From contig PBOR01000035.1 of the NCBI GenBank assembly GCA_002724395.1, positions 1-64,000 on the forward strand: a stretch of DNA of 64,000 nt, given 5' to 3'. Below are positions 53,975 to 62,474 of this stretch, in pieces. Position 1 is the first letter of the stretch, and every line of letters begins with the position of its first letter. The translations under genes were made by a program, and so were the position numbers. Source of the DNA: Rhodospirillaceae bacterium. Its GTDB lineage: Bacteria; Pseudomonadota; Alphaproteobacteria; UBA8366. The notes beneath the pieces are model-generated. The model was given only the letters and a program-made list of their open reading frames with translations. It was not told where the DNA came from and made no database searches.

Positions 53975-55669
53975 TTACTTGTTAGATTCCGGAATGCCGT
54001 CCCAAGTCACTTCTTCGTTAGGTTCTTCCTCTCCGACGCCTGGGTTACCGATATCGAGGGTACGGACTTCGGTGTTCATTTCTACATCGTTGCGGCGATA
54101 GCCGGCGATGGTTTTACCGGTTTCCCAATAGTCGCTCCGAACAGCACGGCGTGCCATAATGTCGAGGTCCGCATTCCATTCGCCAAGGTCGTAGCCATAC
54201 CAGGGCCGCTCCGGTTTGATTTCCGGCAAGCCTAATTCGTCCCATATCTTTGCCGCATTTTCCATATACTCGCGCTTTGGTAGGGCAACAGGAGGTAAAT
54301 CCTCCTTAAGCGTGGCATCTACCAAGACTGCAGAATCTTCGGAATCGAGCACACTGCGGGGGCCGTGTCCTTCATGCTTGTGGGGCAGCATATGAGTGTC
54401 GCGATGAGGTTTGCAGCGATACGACATTGCCCAGAAAATCGCATTGGCATCGTCAGGATCTATGTCTTCGTTAATAGCGACCACCCACTTACCTTCTGCC
54501 ATGCGGTGGGCAGCTGTCGCGTAAAGTGCACGCCAGACTTCGGTGCTAGCTGCATTACGGTCCATAGTGATTAGAATGAGCTTATGGAGCGACGTTAAGG
54601 GTTCGTGCATAGATACGCCGACGAAGCCTTGAATGCCTACCGTATCGCGTAAATGTGCGAGCAGTTTAGCTTCATAAGCAGGTCGTTTTATGGTCGCCGA
54701 TTCACTTGGTGTCACTTGGCTCACCCAAGATGTAATGACCGCATCTTTACGCCGGGTAATCGCGGTCACATCCATATAACCATTATATTCCTGTAAATTA
54801 ACGTGGCCGTGGGATTCGCCAAATGGGGCTTCAGGCTCTAGCCATTCGGTACTGATATATCCTTCAACAACGACTTCAGCTTCCGCCGGTACCAACATAT
54901 CAAGAGTTTTTGCTTTCACCATATTCAGTGGTGCATTTACTAGGCCGCCTGAGACGTGGTGTTCATCAAGCCCATGAGGCAATTTCTGTACTGATGTAAA
55001 GGAGACGATCGGCGGGCAGCCAAGCACTATACAACAAGGCATGGGTTCGCCACGCTCTTTCCATTCAAGCCAATGGAGGTAACCGCCAGTGTGATGTTCG
55101 ATTGATGGATTAAAGCCAATACGATCCGGTGCTTTAATTTGGGCACGGTAGTTGCCATTGTTATAGGACCCGTCTACCGGACTTTGAGTGATAAAGTGAG
55201 ACGATGACATGTAAGGTGCGTTGTCCCAGCCAGGCGTCGAAATTGGAACAGGAATGGCGTCTAAGCCATTTCCATTGAGAAGATCTTTGCCTTCGAAAAC
55301 CAGATCGTGGCATGGTGCGTCGTTAGTATCCATGATATTCGGCGCGATCGGGTTATTCATCGCTTTGATCCAAGTATCACCAATTTCTTCGATTTCACAG
55401 CCCATTCCTGTCTTGTAAATCTCGCGGCTACCAGCGAGCCCGCAAACCAAAACAGGGATATCAAATTTACGGCCTTTACTGTCAACAACGTTAGTAAACA
55501 GCCATGCTTTGCGGTTTTTCTCTTGAACGCCACCACGGAATTGCCACCGTACCAGTGGATGCATTTCCGTATCTTTATTGATTTCGCGGTCAACCTCGAT
55601 CAGCAAATCAGCTTGACGTAGAGCTTCAATATGATCATGCAGATCGGAATAATTGCGTTTGGCGCTCAT
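53975..55669 (-). CDS. UbiD-type decarboxylase, copy 4 (most divergent, first in operon)
   Basis: 564 residues, the longest copy, with an extra acidic tail (GIPESNK end). Has AGGGGAGG five bases before the ATG. Catalytic set: YNNGNYRAQ near residue 171, LDEHHVSGG near 234 and EPEAPFGESHGHVNLQ near 282. Unlike the other three it has EHHTGGYLHW where they have a Gly-rich stretch, so it may keep the metal-binding His. Its wording around the active site (QIKAPDRIGFNPS) also differs, hinting at another substrate. It is the first gene of the minus-strand run, divergent from the molybdenum hydroxylase genes with a 175-bp spacer. Confidence 0.9.
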   Translation of the reverse strand: MSAKRNYSDLHDHIEALRQADLLIEVDREINKDTEMHPLVRWQFRGGVQEKNRKAWLFTNVVDSKGRKFDIPVLVCGLAGSREIYKTGMGCEIEEIGDTWIKAMNNPIAPNIMDTNDAPCHDLVFEGKDLLNGNGLDAIPVPISTPGWDNAPYMSSSHFITQSPVDGSYNNGNYRAQIKAPDRIGFNPSIEHHTGGYLHWLEWKERGEPMPCCIVLGCPPIVSFTSVQKLPHGLDEHHVSGGLVNAPLNMVKAKTLDMLVPAEAEVVVEGYISTEWLEPEAPFGESHGHVNLQEYNGYMDVTAITRRKDAVITSWVSQVTPSESATIKRPAYEAKLLAHLRDTVGIQGFVGVSMHEPLTSLHKLILITMDRNAASTEVWRALYATAAHRMAEGKWVVAINEDIDPDDANAIFWAMSYRCKPHRDTHMLPHKHEGHGPRSVLDSEDSAVLVDATLKEDLPPVALPKREYMENAAKIWDELGLPEIKPERPWYGYDLGEWNADLDIMARRAVRSDYWETGKTIAGYRRNDVEMNTEVRTLDIGNPGVGEEEPNEEVTWDGIPESNK

Positions 55670-55844
55670 CGGAGCCTCCCCTTAAAACTCGAATTTTGTG
55701 ATCATTCCCGGGAGCAGAACTGGTACATGATCGGAGGAAAGGGTTCAACGAAGATTTTTTTTCACTTCCATTCTTGATGATTGACTGATGAGACTTCAGT
55801 TGCCACTCTTTGCTACCTGAAATTTTAGCACATGGAAGATCTTT

Positions 55845-56717
55845 ATGAAGGCTGCTGCCTTTGATTATAAAAGGCCTGACACTCTTGAGGCCGTACTTGC
55901 TGAACTCGCAGAAGTTGGTGATGAAGGGCTCATCATTGCCGGTGGGCAAACCTTAGTTCCCTTGATGGCCATGCGCTTAGTTCGGCCTTCTTTGTTAATT
56001 GACATTAACCACGTGAGTGAGCTGTCGGGTATTAAAATCGACGGCGATATGCTCGTTATAAAAGCGTGTACTCGGCAGGTTTTGTCGGAGCAATCGCATG
56101 ATATTAGCGAGGCAATGCCATTGCTCGCCAAAGGAATTCGCCATGTAGGACACACGCAGACCCGCAATCGCGGTACCGTTGGCGGCAGTCTTGCGAATGC
56201 AGACCCGTCAGCTGAAATTCCCATAGTCGCGCAAAATTTAGATGCAATTCTAGTATCTGAATCGGCTAAAGGCGAAAGAAACATTGATGCTAGTGACTTC
56301 TTTTTCTCGGCAATGGATACCGCGCTTGAAGATGATGAGTGCTTGAAGGAAGTGCGATTTCCTATTTGGCGAGACCAGAAAGTGGGAACTGGCTTTCAAG
56401 AAGTCAGTATTCGCGCAAGCGATTATGCTATTGTGGCAGCGGCGGCTCAACTTGGAACCGATAGCAAGGGAATTTGTTCGCGTGCGGCAGTAACTGTTGG
56501 CGGATGCGCTCCGGTCGCTAAGAAGATTAAGGCAGTTAGCGATGTCCTTGTTGGCAGTGATTTGTCTGATGCAGTACTAAAGGAAGCAGCGCATTCAGTG
56601 ATCGGTAAACTTGAACCAGAATCTGATGTTCATGCGACAGCGGCCTATCGAAAGCGCGTCGCCGGGCAAATCGTGGAGCGCTCGCTGTTTGAAGCGCGTG
56701 CGGAGGTGTTTGGTTAG
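55845..56717 (+). CDS. Molybdenum hydroxylase, FAD-binding medium subunit (CoxM-like)
   Basis: 290 residues, medium subunit of xanthine dehydrogenase/CO dehydrogenase-type hydroxylases. FAD-binding motifs: IIAGGQTLVPLMAMR near residue 30, HTQTRNRGTVGGSLANADPSAEIP near 103 (as TVGGSLANADP), and the family C-terminal domain. Carries electrons between the Mo/Fe-S subunits and an acceptor. The 2Fe-2S subunit gene follows 3 nt later. A GGAAG site precedes the ATG. The operon diverges from the UbiD genes, and the shared spacer probably holds both promoters. Confidence 0.92.
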   Translation: MKAAAFDYKRPDTLEAVLAELAEVGDEGLIIAGGQTLVPLMAMRLVRPSLLIDINHVSELSGIKIDGDMLVIKACTRQVLSEQSHDISEAMPLLAKGIRHVGHTQTRNRGTVGGSLANADPSAEIPIVAQNLDAILVSESAKGERNIDASDFFFSAMDTALEDDECLKEVRFPIWRDQKVGTGFQEVSIRASDYAIVAAAAQLGTDSKGICSRAAVTVGGCAPVAKKIKAVSDVLVGSDLSDAVLKEAAHSVIGKLEPESDVHATAAYRKRVAGQIVERSLFEARAEVFG

Positions 56718-56720
56718 GCT

Positions 56721-57212
56721 ATGGTGGATAATTTTGAGAAAAAAGTTTCTATAACCGTTAACGGTAAGGCCTATCAGGCATCCATTGAGCCGCGTATGAC
56801 TTTACTAGATTTTTTGCGCGATGAAGCAGGGCTGACTGGGACACATGCGGGTTGTGAACATGGGGTGTGTGGCGCTTGTTCGGTTTTTCACGACGGTGCG
56901 CCCGTGCGGTCTTGTCTTATGTTTGCGGTGCAAGCAGATGGTTATGAGGTGACGACCGTTGAGGGTCTCGCTCAGGTGGATGGTACGCTTAGCGTTCTTC
57001 AAGATTGTTTTTGGGAAACCCACGCGATGCAATGTGGCTATTGCACTTCCGGCATGTTGATAGCTGGGCAGGCTCTATTGCAGGACAATGCAAATCCGTC
57101 GGAAGAGGATATTGTTGAAGCAATCGGCGGAAATCTGTGCCGGTGCACCGGTTATCGTCAAATTATAGATGCCATCTCATTAGCTGCTAAAAAGCTAAAG
57201 GAGGTAGTATGA
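56721..57212 (+). CDS. Molybdenum hydroxylase, [2Fe-2S] small subunit (CoxS-like)
   Basis: 163 residues with two [2Fe-2S] clusters. The plant-ferredoxin-like Cys set is in GCEHGVCGACSVF near residue 48 plus a further Cys in RSCLMF. The second cluster set is MQCGYCTSGMLIA near 103 and GGNLCRCTGYRQI near 140. All eight Cys can be placed. The start of the protein (VSITVNGKAYQA) is typical. Overlaps the large-subunit gene start by 4 nt, a sign of coupled translation. Confidence 0.95.
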   Translation: MVDNFEKKVSITVNGKAYQASIEPRMTLLDFLRDEAGLTGTHAGCEHGVCGACSVFHDGAPVRSCLMFAVQADGYEVTTVEGLAQVDGTLSVLQDCFWETHAMQCGYCTSGMLIAGQALLQDNANPSEEDIVEAIGGNLCRCTGYRQIIDAISLAAKKLKEVV

Positions 57213-59587
57213 CCGAGTTTAGTTATGTTTCTAAGCCGAGACGTACAAAAGAGGACCTGCGCTTTATCACTGGCCAAGGGAAATTTGTTGCCGACGTTAA
57301 ACTACCAAATATGAAGCATGTGGCGCTAATAACGAGCCCCTTTGCGGCTGCAGAAATAAAATCTATTGATATTTCAGAAGCCATTACACTAGACGGTGTG
57401 CTGTATGTGCTAACCGGAGAAGAACTAGCAGCAGCGACAGCGCCCCTGATGTCTGGGCTAGACTTGCCCGAGTACCATCGTTATCCGTTGGCCTCCAAAG
57501 TGACCCGCTATGCGGGCGAATGGGTTGCTGCGGTAGTGGCAGATAACCGCTATATCGCAGAGGACGCAGCCGAACTCGTTTACGTAGATTATGAGCCGCT
57601 TGATTTTGTTGTCGATCCTGAAGAGGCGATCAAACCCAATGCTCCGTTAGTTCATCCTGAGATAGGTAGTAATATTTTCTTCCAGCGGACGTTCGAATGG
57701 GGACCTGTCGATCAGGATTTTAAGTCTGCGGATCACTCGATTGCTTATCGAGCGCGCTGGAGCCGGAACTCTACAGTACCTATCGAGACTTTTGGTGTTG
57801 TGGCTAAGTGGAACCCTGCCGATGAGTTGCTGGAATATTGGGCCTCAATCCAAATGCCCAAATATCAAGAGCAATTGGGCAGTGCATTAAAAATGGCCGC
57901 CAACAATATTCGCGTTTATTACGATGTGGATGTGGGGGGGAGCTATGGCGTAAAGCGTGGGATTAAGCACTCGGTTCTGGTTGGTTATTTGGCTATGAAG
58001 CTTGGCTCTCCGGTTCGCCTTATTGAGGACCGGTTAGAAAATATGATCGGTGGCGATGCTCATGGGCCGGATAGAATTTTTGATGTGGAGATGGCATTTG
58101 GTAGTGACGGAATTGTCCAATCCATGCGCATGCGGGCGATAGATGATGCGGGCGCATCGCCGGGCCGGGCGCCTTTACAATTGGGTAAGCCGGTGACCGC
58201 AATTGTTGGGCCTTATCGTATTAAGAGCGTTCAGTATGAAGCTATTTCCGTTAGTACGCATAAAACCACCCAGGAGGCGGTGCGCGGCTTCGGTCAGTCG
58301 CCTACCAATTTCGCCATTGAGAGTGGGATAGACAAGATTGCCCGAACTTTGGGAATGGATCGATTTGAATTGCGCAGAAAGAATCTAATCCGGGCTGATG
58401 AATTTCCCTATCAAATTCCCAGCGGCACTGAATATGATAGCGGTGACTATCATACAGTTCTGCAAAAGACCGAGAATTTGGCTGGATTGGATGAATTATT
58501 CAAAAAGCGTGATGCCTTGCGTGCTGAAGGGAAGCTGGCGGGAGTCGGTGTTTCTACTTGCTTGGAACCATCGGGAGGTAATGCTGGCTTTGAGCCGTTG
58601 TTCAATCCTAAGAACCCGACCACAACTTGGATGGAATCTGCCCAAGTTAAAATTGATCTTGCTGGCACCATCACGGCGATTATGGCGACAACGTCGTCCG
58701 GGCAAGGCCATGAAACACTGGCATCGACAGTCGTTGGTGAGGTTTTACAACGCGATCCAGATTCTATTCGTGTCACGCGGACAGATTCTTTGGCTAGCCT
58801 CCCTAGTAATAGCCCGGTGGGGAGTCGGATGGCGATTATGCTGGGTGGTGCAATGCATGGTGCTGCGGAAAAGTTGAAGTCACGCCTTCTCGAGATAGCA
58901 GCGCATAACCTGCAACTGAGCATCGAGAAACTTGAATACCGAGAAGGCGATGTTGTGGCGAAAGATAATGCTGATATTAAGATTGAGTGGGGTGAGCTGG
59001 TTGAAATCGCACACCGCCGCTATCACGATATGCCTGATGATATGGAACCGGGTCTACAAGCGCGGCATGTATGGGAAGTGCCAACCGGAGGCATGATGCC
59101 AACCGCCGATGGGAGGGTGCAAATGTATCCTTGTTATTCATTCGAGGCACATATTCCTTTAGTAGAAATAGATCCAGTTACTGGCCAAGTTACGATACTT
59201 GATTATTTCATTGGTCATGATTGTGGCACGATGATCAATCCTCATATTGTTCATGGCATGACATATGGTGGGATCGCGCATGGAATTGGTGCAGCCCTGT
59301 ATGAAAAGTTCCAGTACAATGAAGATGGTCAACTTTTATCAGGGACTTTCATGGATTATTTGTTGCCGTCTGCTCACGAGGTGCCGGCTGTCAAAATGAT
59401 TGATCATTGTACACCGTCTCCTCATACGGCCATGGGACAAAAAGGTAGTGGCGAAGGCGGTTATTTGGGCGCACCTGCAGGTCTAGCGAGTGCTGTTAAC
59501 GATGCGTTGGCCCCGCTGGGTAAGGAAATTCTGAGGTTACCGATGCGCGTGCAGGATATTGAAGCGATTTTAAGCTCGGGCAGCTAA
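57209..59587 (+). CDS. Molybdenum hydroxylase, large catalytic subunit (xanthine dehydrogenase family)
   Basis: 792 residues, the size of CoxL-like catalytic subunits that hold Mo-molybdopterin cytosine dinucleotide. Start FSYVSKPRRTKEDLRFITGQGKFVADV is normal (as RRTKEDLRFITGQG). The active-site loop reads EAVRGFGQSPTNF near residue 353, not the AYxCSFR of form I CO dehydrogenase, so it should not be called CO dehydrogenase. The catalytic Glu is in KGSGEGGYLG near 751. TSSGQGHETLASTV near 495 is the family Gln/Mo loop. Probably hydroxylates an aromatic or heteroaromatic acid or its CoA ester, by analogy to furoyl-CoA dehydrogenase. Confidence 0.92.
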   Translation: MTEFSYVSKPRRTKEDLRFITGQGKFVADVKLPNMKHVALITSPFAAAEIKSIDISEAITLDGVLYVLTGEELAAATAPLMSGLDLPEYHRYPLASKVTRYAGEWVAAVVADNRYIAEDAAELVYVDYEPLDFVVDPEEAIKPNAPLVHPEIGSNIFFQRTFEWGPVDQDFKSADHSIAYRARWSRNSTVPIETFGVVAKWNPADELLEYWASIQMPKYQEQLGSALKMAANNIRVYYDVDVGGSYGVKRGIKHSVLVGYLAMKLGSPVRLIEDRLENMIGGDAHGPDRIFDVEMAFGSDGIVQSMRMRAIDDAGASPGRAPLQLGKPVTAIVGPYRIKSVQYEAISVSTHKTTQEAVRGFGQSPTNFAIESGIDKIARTLGMDRFELRRKNLIRADEFPYQIPSGTEYDSGDYHTVLQKTENLAGLDELFKKRDALRAEGKLAGVGVSTCLEPSGGNAGFEPLFNPKNPTTTWMESAQVKIDLAGTITAIMATTSSGQGHETLASTVVGEVLQRDPDSIRVTRTDSLASLPSNSPVGSRMAIMLGGAMHGAAEKLKSRLLEIAAHNLQLSIEKLEYREGDVVAKDNADIKIEWGELVEIAHRRYHDMPDDMEPGLQARHVWEVPTGGMMPTADGRVQMYPCYSFEAHIPLVEIDPVTGQVTILDYFIGHDCGTMINPHIVHGMTYGGIAHGIGAALYEKFQYNEDGQLLSGTFMDYLLPSAHEVPAVKMIDHCTPSPHTAMGQKGSGEGGYLGAPAGLASAVNDALAPLGKEILRLPMRVQDIEAILSSGS

Positions 59588-59772
59588 TAACCTGCTGTCT
59601 ATCACCCATTGATACCTTAACCAATTACAAATGTTCCAGAATTTAATTAAATGACGTTTCTGCTAGGCCGATTAGTATTTTATGAATTTGAAAATATTAC
59701 AATTGCAGATGAAAACTACTAACGTTTTAACTGAGTGCAGCAGTTGTTTGCCTAGCGCTTGTCGTGATAATC

Positions 59773-59794
59773 GGGTTGGCCATGGACCCAACCC
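59773..59794 (+). terminator. Hairpin after the molybdenum hydroxylase genes
   Basis: GGGTTGG and CCAACCC form a 7-bp stem around an 8-base loop in the 246-bp spacer between convergent genes. Only a mixed T-rich stretch follows, so it is a possible but not classic terminator; it could serve either strand. Confidence 0.35.
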
Positions 59795-59833
59795 TTGCTT
59801 TCACAGTCTTTTGTTTAAGCTCGCAGTAATCGG

Positions 59834-60754
59834 TTAAGCGATTTTCCGTTCTTCAATAATTTTACTGTAGACGCTGTCCACTTCAAGTAACCCCCAGTCT
59901 ACCATCCAATCTTGAATTTGGCCGTACTCTTCGGGTGTGTAGTAGCGCGGCACCTCGAGATATCGAAACCGTGGGAGATAGAAATCTTCTTCTGTAAGCT
60001 TGCAAATATCTTCGGGCACTTCGCTGATCATATATTTGAGATAAGGTTTTACACCGTCGCCAGTATTGAGTTTAGCGACTGCTTTATTTAGAGCCCTATT
60101 AACAGAATCAAACATATCCGAATCTACAGACGGGTCAGCAACTTCTGCGCCGTCATAGAAGGCTTCACTTATTATTCGGTAGCCGAGTTTGGTGGCAACT
60201 GTGATCCAAGGTTCCATAATCGCGATTGCATCCACTTTGCCGTCTTCAAGGAACTTCAATCTTTGCTTTGGCCCGCCTACATGGCCAACGCGAGTGTGCT
60301 CCTTACCCAAATAGCCACCAAGCATACTTAGGCTGATATAATGCGAGCCGGCATGCATATTTACGGCGACAAGCTTATCTTTCAAATCCATTGGGATTTG
60401 GTAGGTTGAGTCTGGGCGTACAACAATAGCTTGTGTGGCGACGGATGACCGTTTGCTGAGGACGCGTACATCTTGGCAGCTGTCTTGGGTGCGGCGAATT
60501 TGTCCCCATTCGCAAGCGCGATACAGCGCGAATTCACCTTTCTCAATACCCTCATGCCAGCCATAAGATGGCACTTGTGTGTGATCTTCGATTGGAACTT
60601 GCGGCACCTCTTTGTCTCGGTTGCGACCTGACCCAGCTCGTATCAATTTAACATCTAAGCCTTCGTCCTCGAAGAAACCTTCCTCCTTTGCCACATGATA
60701 AGGCATTGAAAATACAGCATTATTTACTTCGATCTTCATTTGTGTTAGCGTCAT
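59834..60754 (-). CDS. NMT1/THI5-like (ABC substrate-binding type) protein without signal peptide
   Basis: 306 residues from ATG at 60752-60754 (GGAAG seven bases upstream); a TTG 24 bases earlier is less likely. Two-lobe periplasmic-binding fold of the NMT1/THI5 group: FSMPYHVAKEEGFFEDEGLDV near residue 16 (as PYHVAKEEGFFEDEGL), KLVAVNMHAGSHY near 129, and VDAIAIMEPW near 172. There is no signal peptide or lipobox, so it is probably cytoplasmic, where relatives act as enzymes or sensors (THI5, 4,5-dihydroxyphthalate decarboxylase-like folds). No permease or ATPase genes are next to it. Its job in the UbiD/Mo hydroxylase neighbourhood is unknown. Confidence 0.75.
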   Translation of the reverse strand: MTLTQMKIEVNNAVFSMPYHVAKEEGFFEDEGLDVKLIRAGSGRNRDKEVPQVPIEDHTQVPSYGWHEGIEKGEFALYRACEWGQIRRTQDSCQDVRVLSKRSSVATQAIVVRPDSTYQIPMDLKDKLVAVNMHAGSHYISLSMLGGYLGKEHTRVGHVGGPKQRLKFLEDGKVDAIAIMEPWITVATKLGYRIISEAFYDGAEVADPSVDSDMFDSVNRALNKAVAKLNTGDGVKPYLKYMISEVPEDICKLTEEDFYLPRFRYLEVPRYYTPEEYGQIQDWMVDWGLLEVDSVYSKIIEERKIA

Positions 60755-60843
60755 GGTATTCTTCCGCTTGGTAACCAATAATTGAGCTACTATTTTATTT
60801 TACTCGTCATGTTACGGCAATTTCTTTTTGTTTATGGGATCAC

Positions 60844-61401
60844 ATGGTAAATCAAGACAATCATCCCTTTTGGCAGTTTTCGATCGACGTATATGCCCAA
60901 GACGGTGTGTCGGAAGCCTGTATCACGTTGCAAGAGGAGTATGAGATCGACGTAAATATTTTGCTATTTTGTTGCTGGAGTGCATCAATTGGTAATGGTG
61001 TTTTGACGTCGGTAGAACTTACTGTAGCGCGTAATGCGGTTATGTTTTGGAACAGGGAAATCGTGCAAGGACTTCGTGCGGTGCGTAATTCCTTGAAGGA
61101 CGGGTGCGACGGATTTGATGAAGCAGATACCGAGGCGTTACGTCAGCGGGTTTTGGGAATCGAAATTAACGCTGAACACAAAGAACAGATTCGATTAGCA
61201 TCAGCATTACCGGTTTCTGAGAACTTGTTAAGGCCAACCCCAGATAAATTAATGGATTGCGTTGATACGATCTCTCAATATTTTGGGTTAGTCCGAAAAA
61301 AAAATACCAGAAGCAGCCATGATGCTTTGGTTGCGTTATTAGTACAGGTTTTTCCTGAGGTGTCGTTGGAAGAGATTACCGAGGCTGTTGCTAGGTTATA
61401 G
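60844..61401 (+). CDS. TIGR02444 family protein
   Basis: 185 residues matching the pattern of the TIGR02444 (DUF2390) family: NHPFWQFSIDVYAQDGVSEACITLQEEYEIDVNILLFCCW over residues 6-45 (as FWQFSIDVYAQDGVSEACI). Such proteins occur mainly in Alpha- and Gammaproteobacteria; function unknown. All-helical, soluble, no signal peptide. It is separated from the convergent ubiX stop by 4 nt and from the divergent NMT1-like gene by about 90 nt. No link to the UbiD genes is evident beyond location. Confidence 0.82.
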   Translation: MVNQDNHPFWQFSIDVYAQDGVSEACITLQEEYEIDVNILLFCCWSASIGNGVLTSVELTVARNAVMFWNREIVQGLRAVRNSLKDGCDGFDEADTEALRQRVLGIEINAEHKEQIRLASALPVSENLLRPTPDKLMDCVDTISQYFGLVRKKNTRSSHDALVALLVQVFPEVSLEEITEAVARL

Positions 61402-61405
61402 TAAA

Positions 61406-61987
61406 CTAACTTGCTTCCTGTTCTTTCCAGCGATGAACAATATCCGTATCGATGCCAAATTGATCAAGCGCACGGCCGACTGTTTGATTTACAATATCGT
61501 TGATGGTTTGTGGCCGGTGATAAAAGGCGGGCATTGGAGGAATGATCATGCAGCCATACTGCGCTGCTTTGACCATTAGCTCTAAATGACCTTGATGTAA
61601 CGGCGTTTCACGAACCATGAGGCCGACTTTACGTCGTTCTTTCAAGCAAACATCCGCGGCTCGCGAGATTAAGTTATCGCTGAAACAATTGACCACGCCG
61701 GTTAATGTCTTGATTGAACAAGGGGCGATAACCATGCCTTCTGTTTTGTAGGAGCCCGATGAAATTGATGCTCCTATATCTTTAAAGCTATGGACTTCGT
61801 CTGCAAGCGAGCGGACATGCTCTAGAGAAAAATCGGTTTCAGCCGAAATGGTTTGTGCGGCTGAGGGTGACATAATCAAATGGCTTTCTATGTCTGGGAG
61901 ATCGCGCAACACTTCCAAGATGCGAATGCCATATACCGGACCCGAGGCCCCTGATATACCTACAATTAATCTTTTAGTAGTGCCCAA
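61406..61987 (-). CDS. ubiX: Flavin prenyltransferase UbiX
   Basis: 193 residues, the normal length. Joins dimethylallyl phosphate to FMN to make prenyl-FMN, the cofactor of UbiD decarboxylases. The N-terminal LIVGISGASGPVYGIRILE is at residues 7-25 (as ISGASGPVYG). SSGSYKTEGMVIAPCSIKTL near 76 (as EGMVIAPCSIKT) and RKVGLMVRETPLHQGHLELM near 118 (as LMVRETPLHQGHL) are the flavin and phosphate-binding segments, and IIPPMPAFYHRP near 147 the C-terminal one. It lies about 6 kb from the UbiD tandem, separated by the Mo hydroxylase genes, and can supply their cofactor. Confidence 0.95.
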   Translation of the reverse strand: MGTTKRLIVGISGASGPVYGIRILEVLRDLPDIESHLIMSPSAAQTISAETDFSLEHVRSLADEVHSFKDIGASISSGSYKTEGMVIAPCSIKTLTGVVNCFSDNLISRAADVCLKERRKVGLMVRETPLHQGHLELMVKAAQYGCMIIPPMPAFYHRPQTINDIVNQTVGRALDQFGIDTDIVHRWKEQEAS

Positions 61988-62088
61988 GCGTCTGCCCTTC
62001 TCATTTGTGCGGTTGATTTAGAGATAAGCCTACTAGGCTCGCGCAAAATTTCCGAGAATTTTTTTTAGATTTAATATCGTTCGTTTAG

Positions 62089-62364
62089 TCAAATATTATG
62101 CCTGGGACCTTCTTTGCTTTTTTCATCGGGGCGCGGCTTATGAGGGTTTTTTCGTCGTATAATTATATCGCCGTATTTATTGATAATAGGCGGCTCATAT
62201 TGGGGAATATTCATAATCATCAATTGTAGTGCCTGTATTAGTTTTTTCATGCCTTGATCTGCTAGATCTGAAGCCTGCTCCTGCGGTGTTTGAGGGTTAG
62301 CAAAAACAGGGGTGGTAATAGACTGGCCTATGAAAAGGACAAGGATTAGAAATGTTCGCTTCAT
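62089..62364 (-). CDS. Small exported hypothetical protein
   Basis: 91 residues. MKRTFLILVLFIGQSITTPVFA is a clear signal peptide with an AxA-like site (about residue 22). The mature part is short, with an amphipathic helix (ALQLMIMNIPQYEPPII) followed by NKYGDIIIRRKNP and a basic Pro-rich end. Similar wording (IPQYEPP...GDIIIRRK) recurs in small alphaproteobacterial proteins as far as I recall, but no function is known. It is monocistronic on the minus strand, downstream side facing ubiX. Confidence 0.65.
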   Translation of the reverse strand: MKRTFLILVLFIGQSITTPVFANPQTPQEQASDLADQGMKKLIQALQLMIMNIPQYEPPIINKYGDIIIRRKNPHKPRPDEKSKEGPRHNI

Positions 62365-62474
62365 GCCACACCTCGGCGATTACGGATGGTAAATCTACAT
62401 ATCGCTATATCGCCTTTATTATTCAAGCTAAGGCATTCATATTATGAAAGGGTAAACCAAGGGGAGAAGGATAA

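Noticed and set aside
58398-58877. 159-codon plus-strand frame
   Set aside because: Sits in another frame of the Mo hydroxylase large subunit, which is continuous and motif-complete here.
57209-59587. Calling the operon a CO dehydrogenase (coxMSL)
   Set aside because: The active-site loop is VRGFGQ, not the AYxCSFR type of form I CO dehydrogenase, so the substrate is left open.
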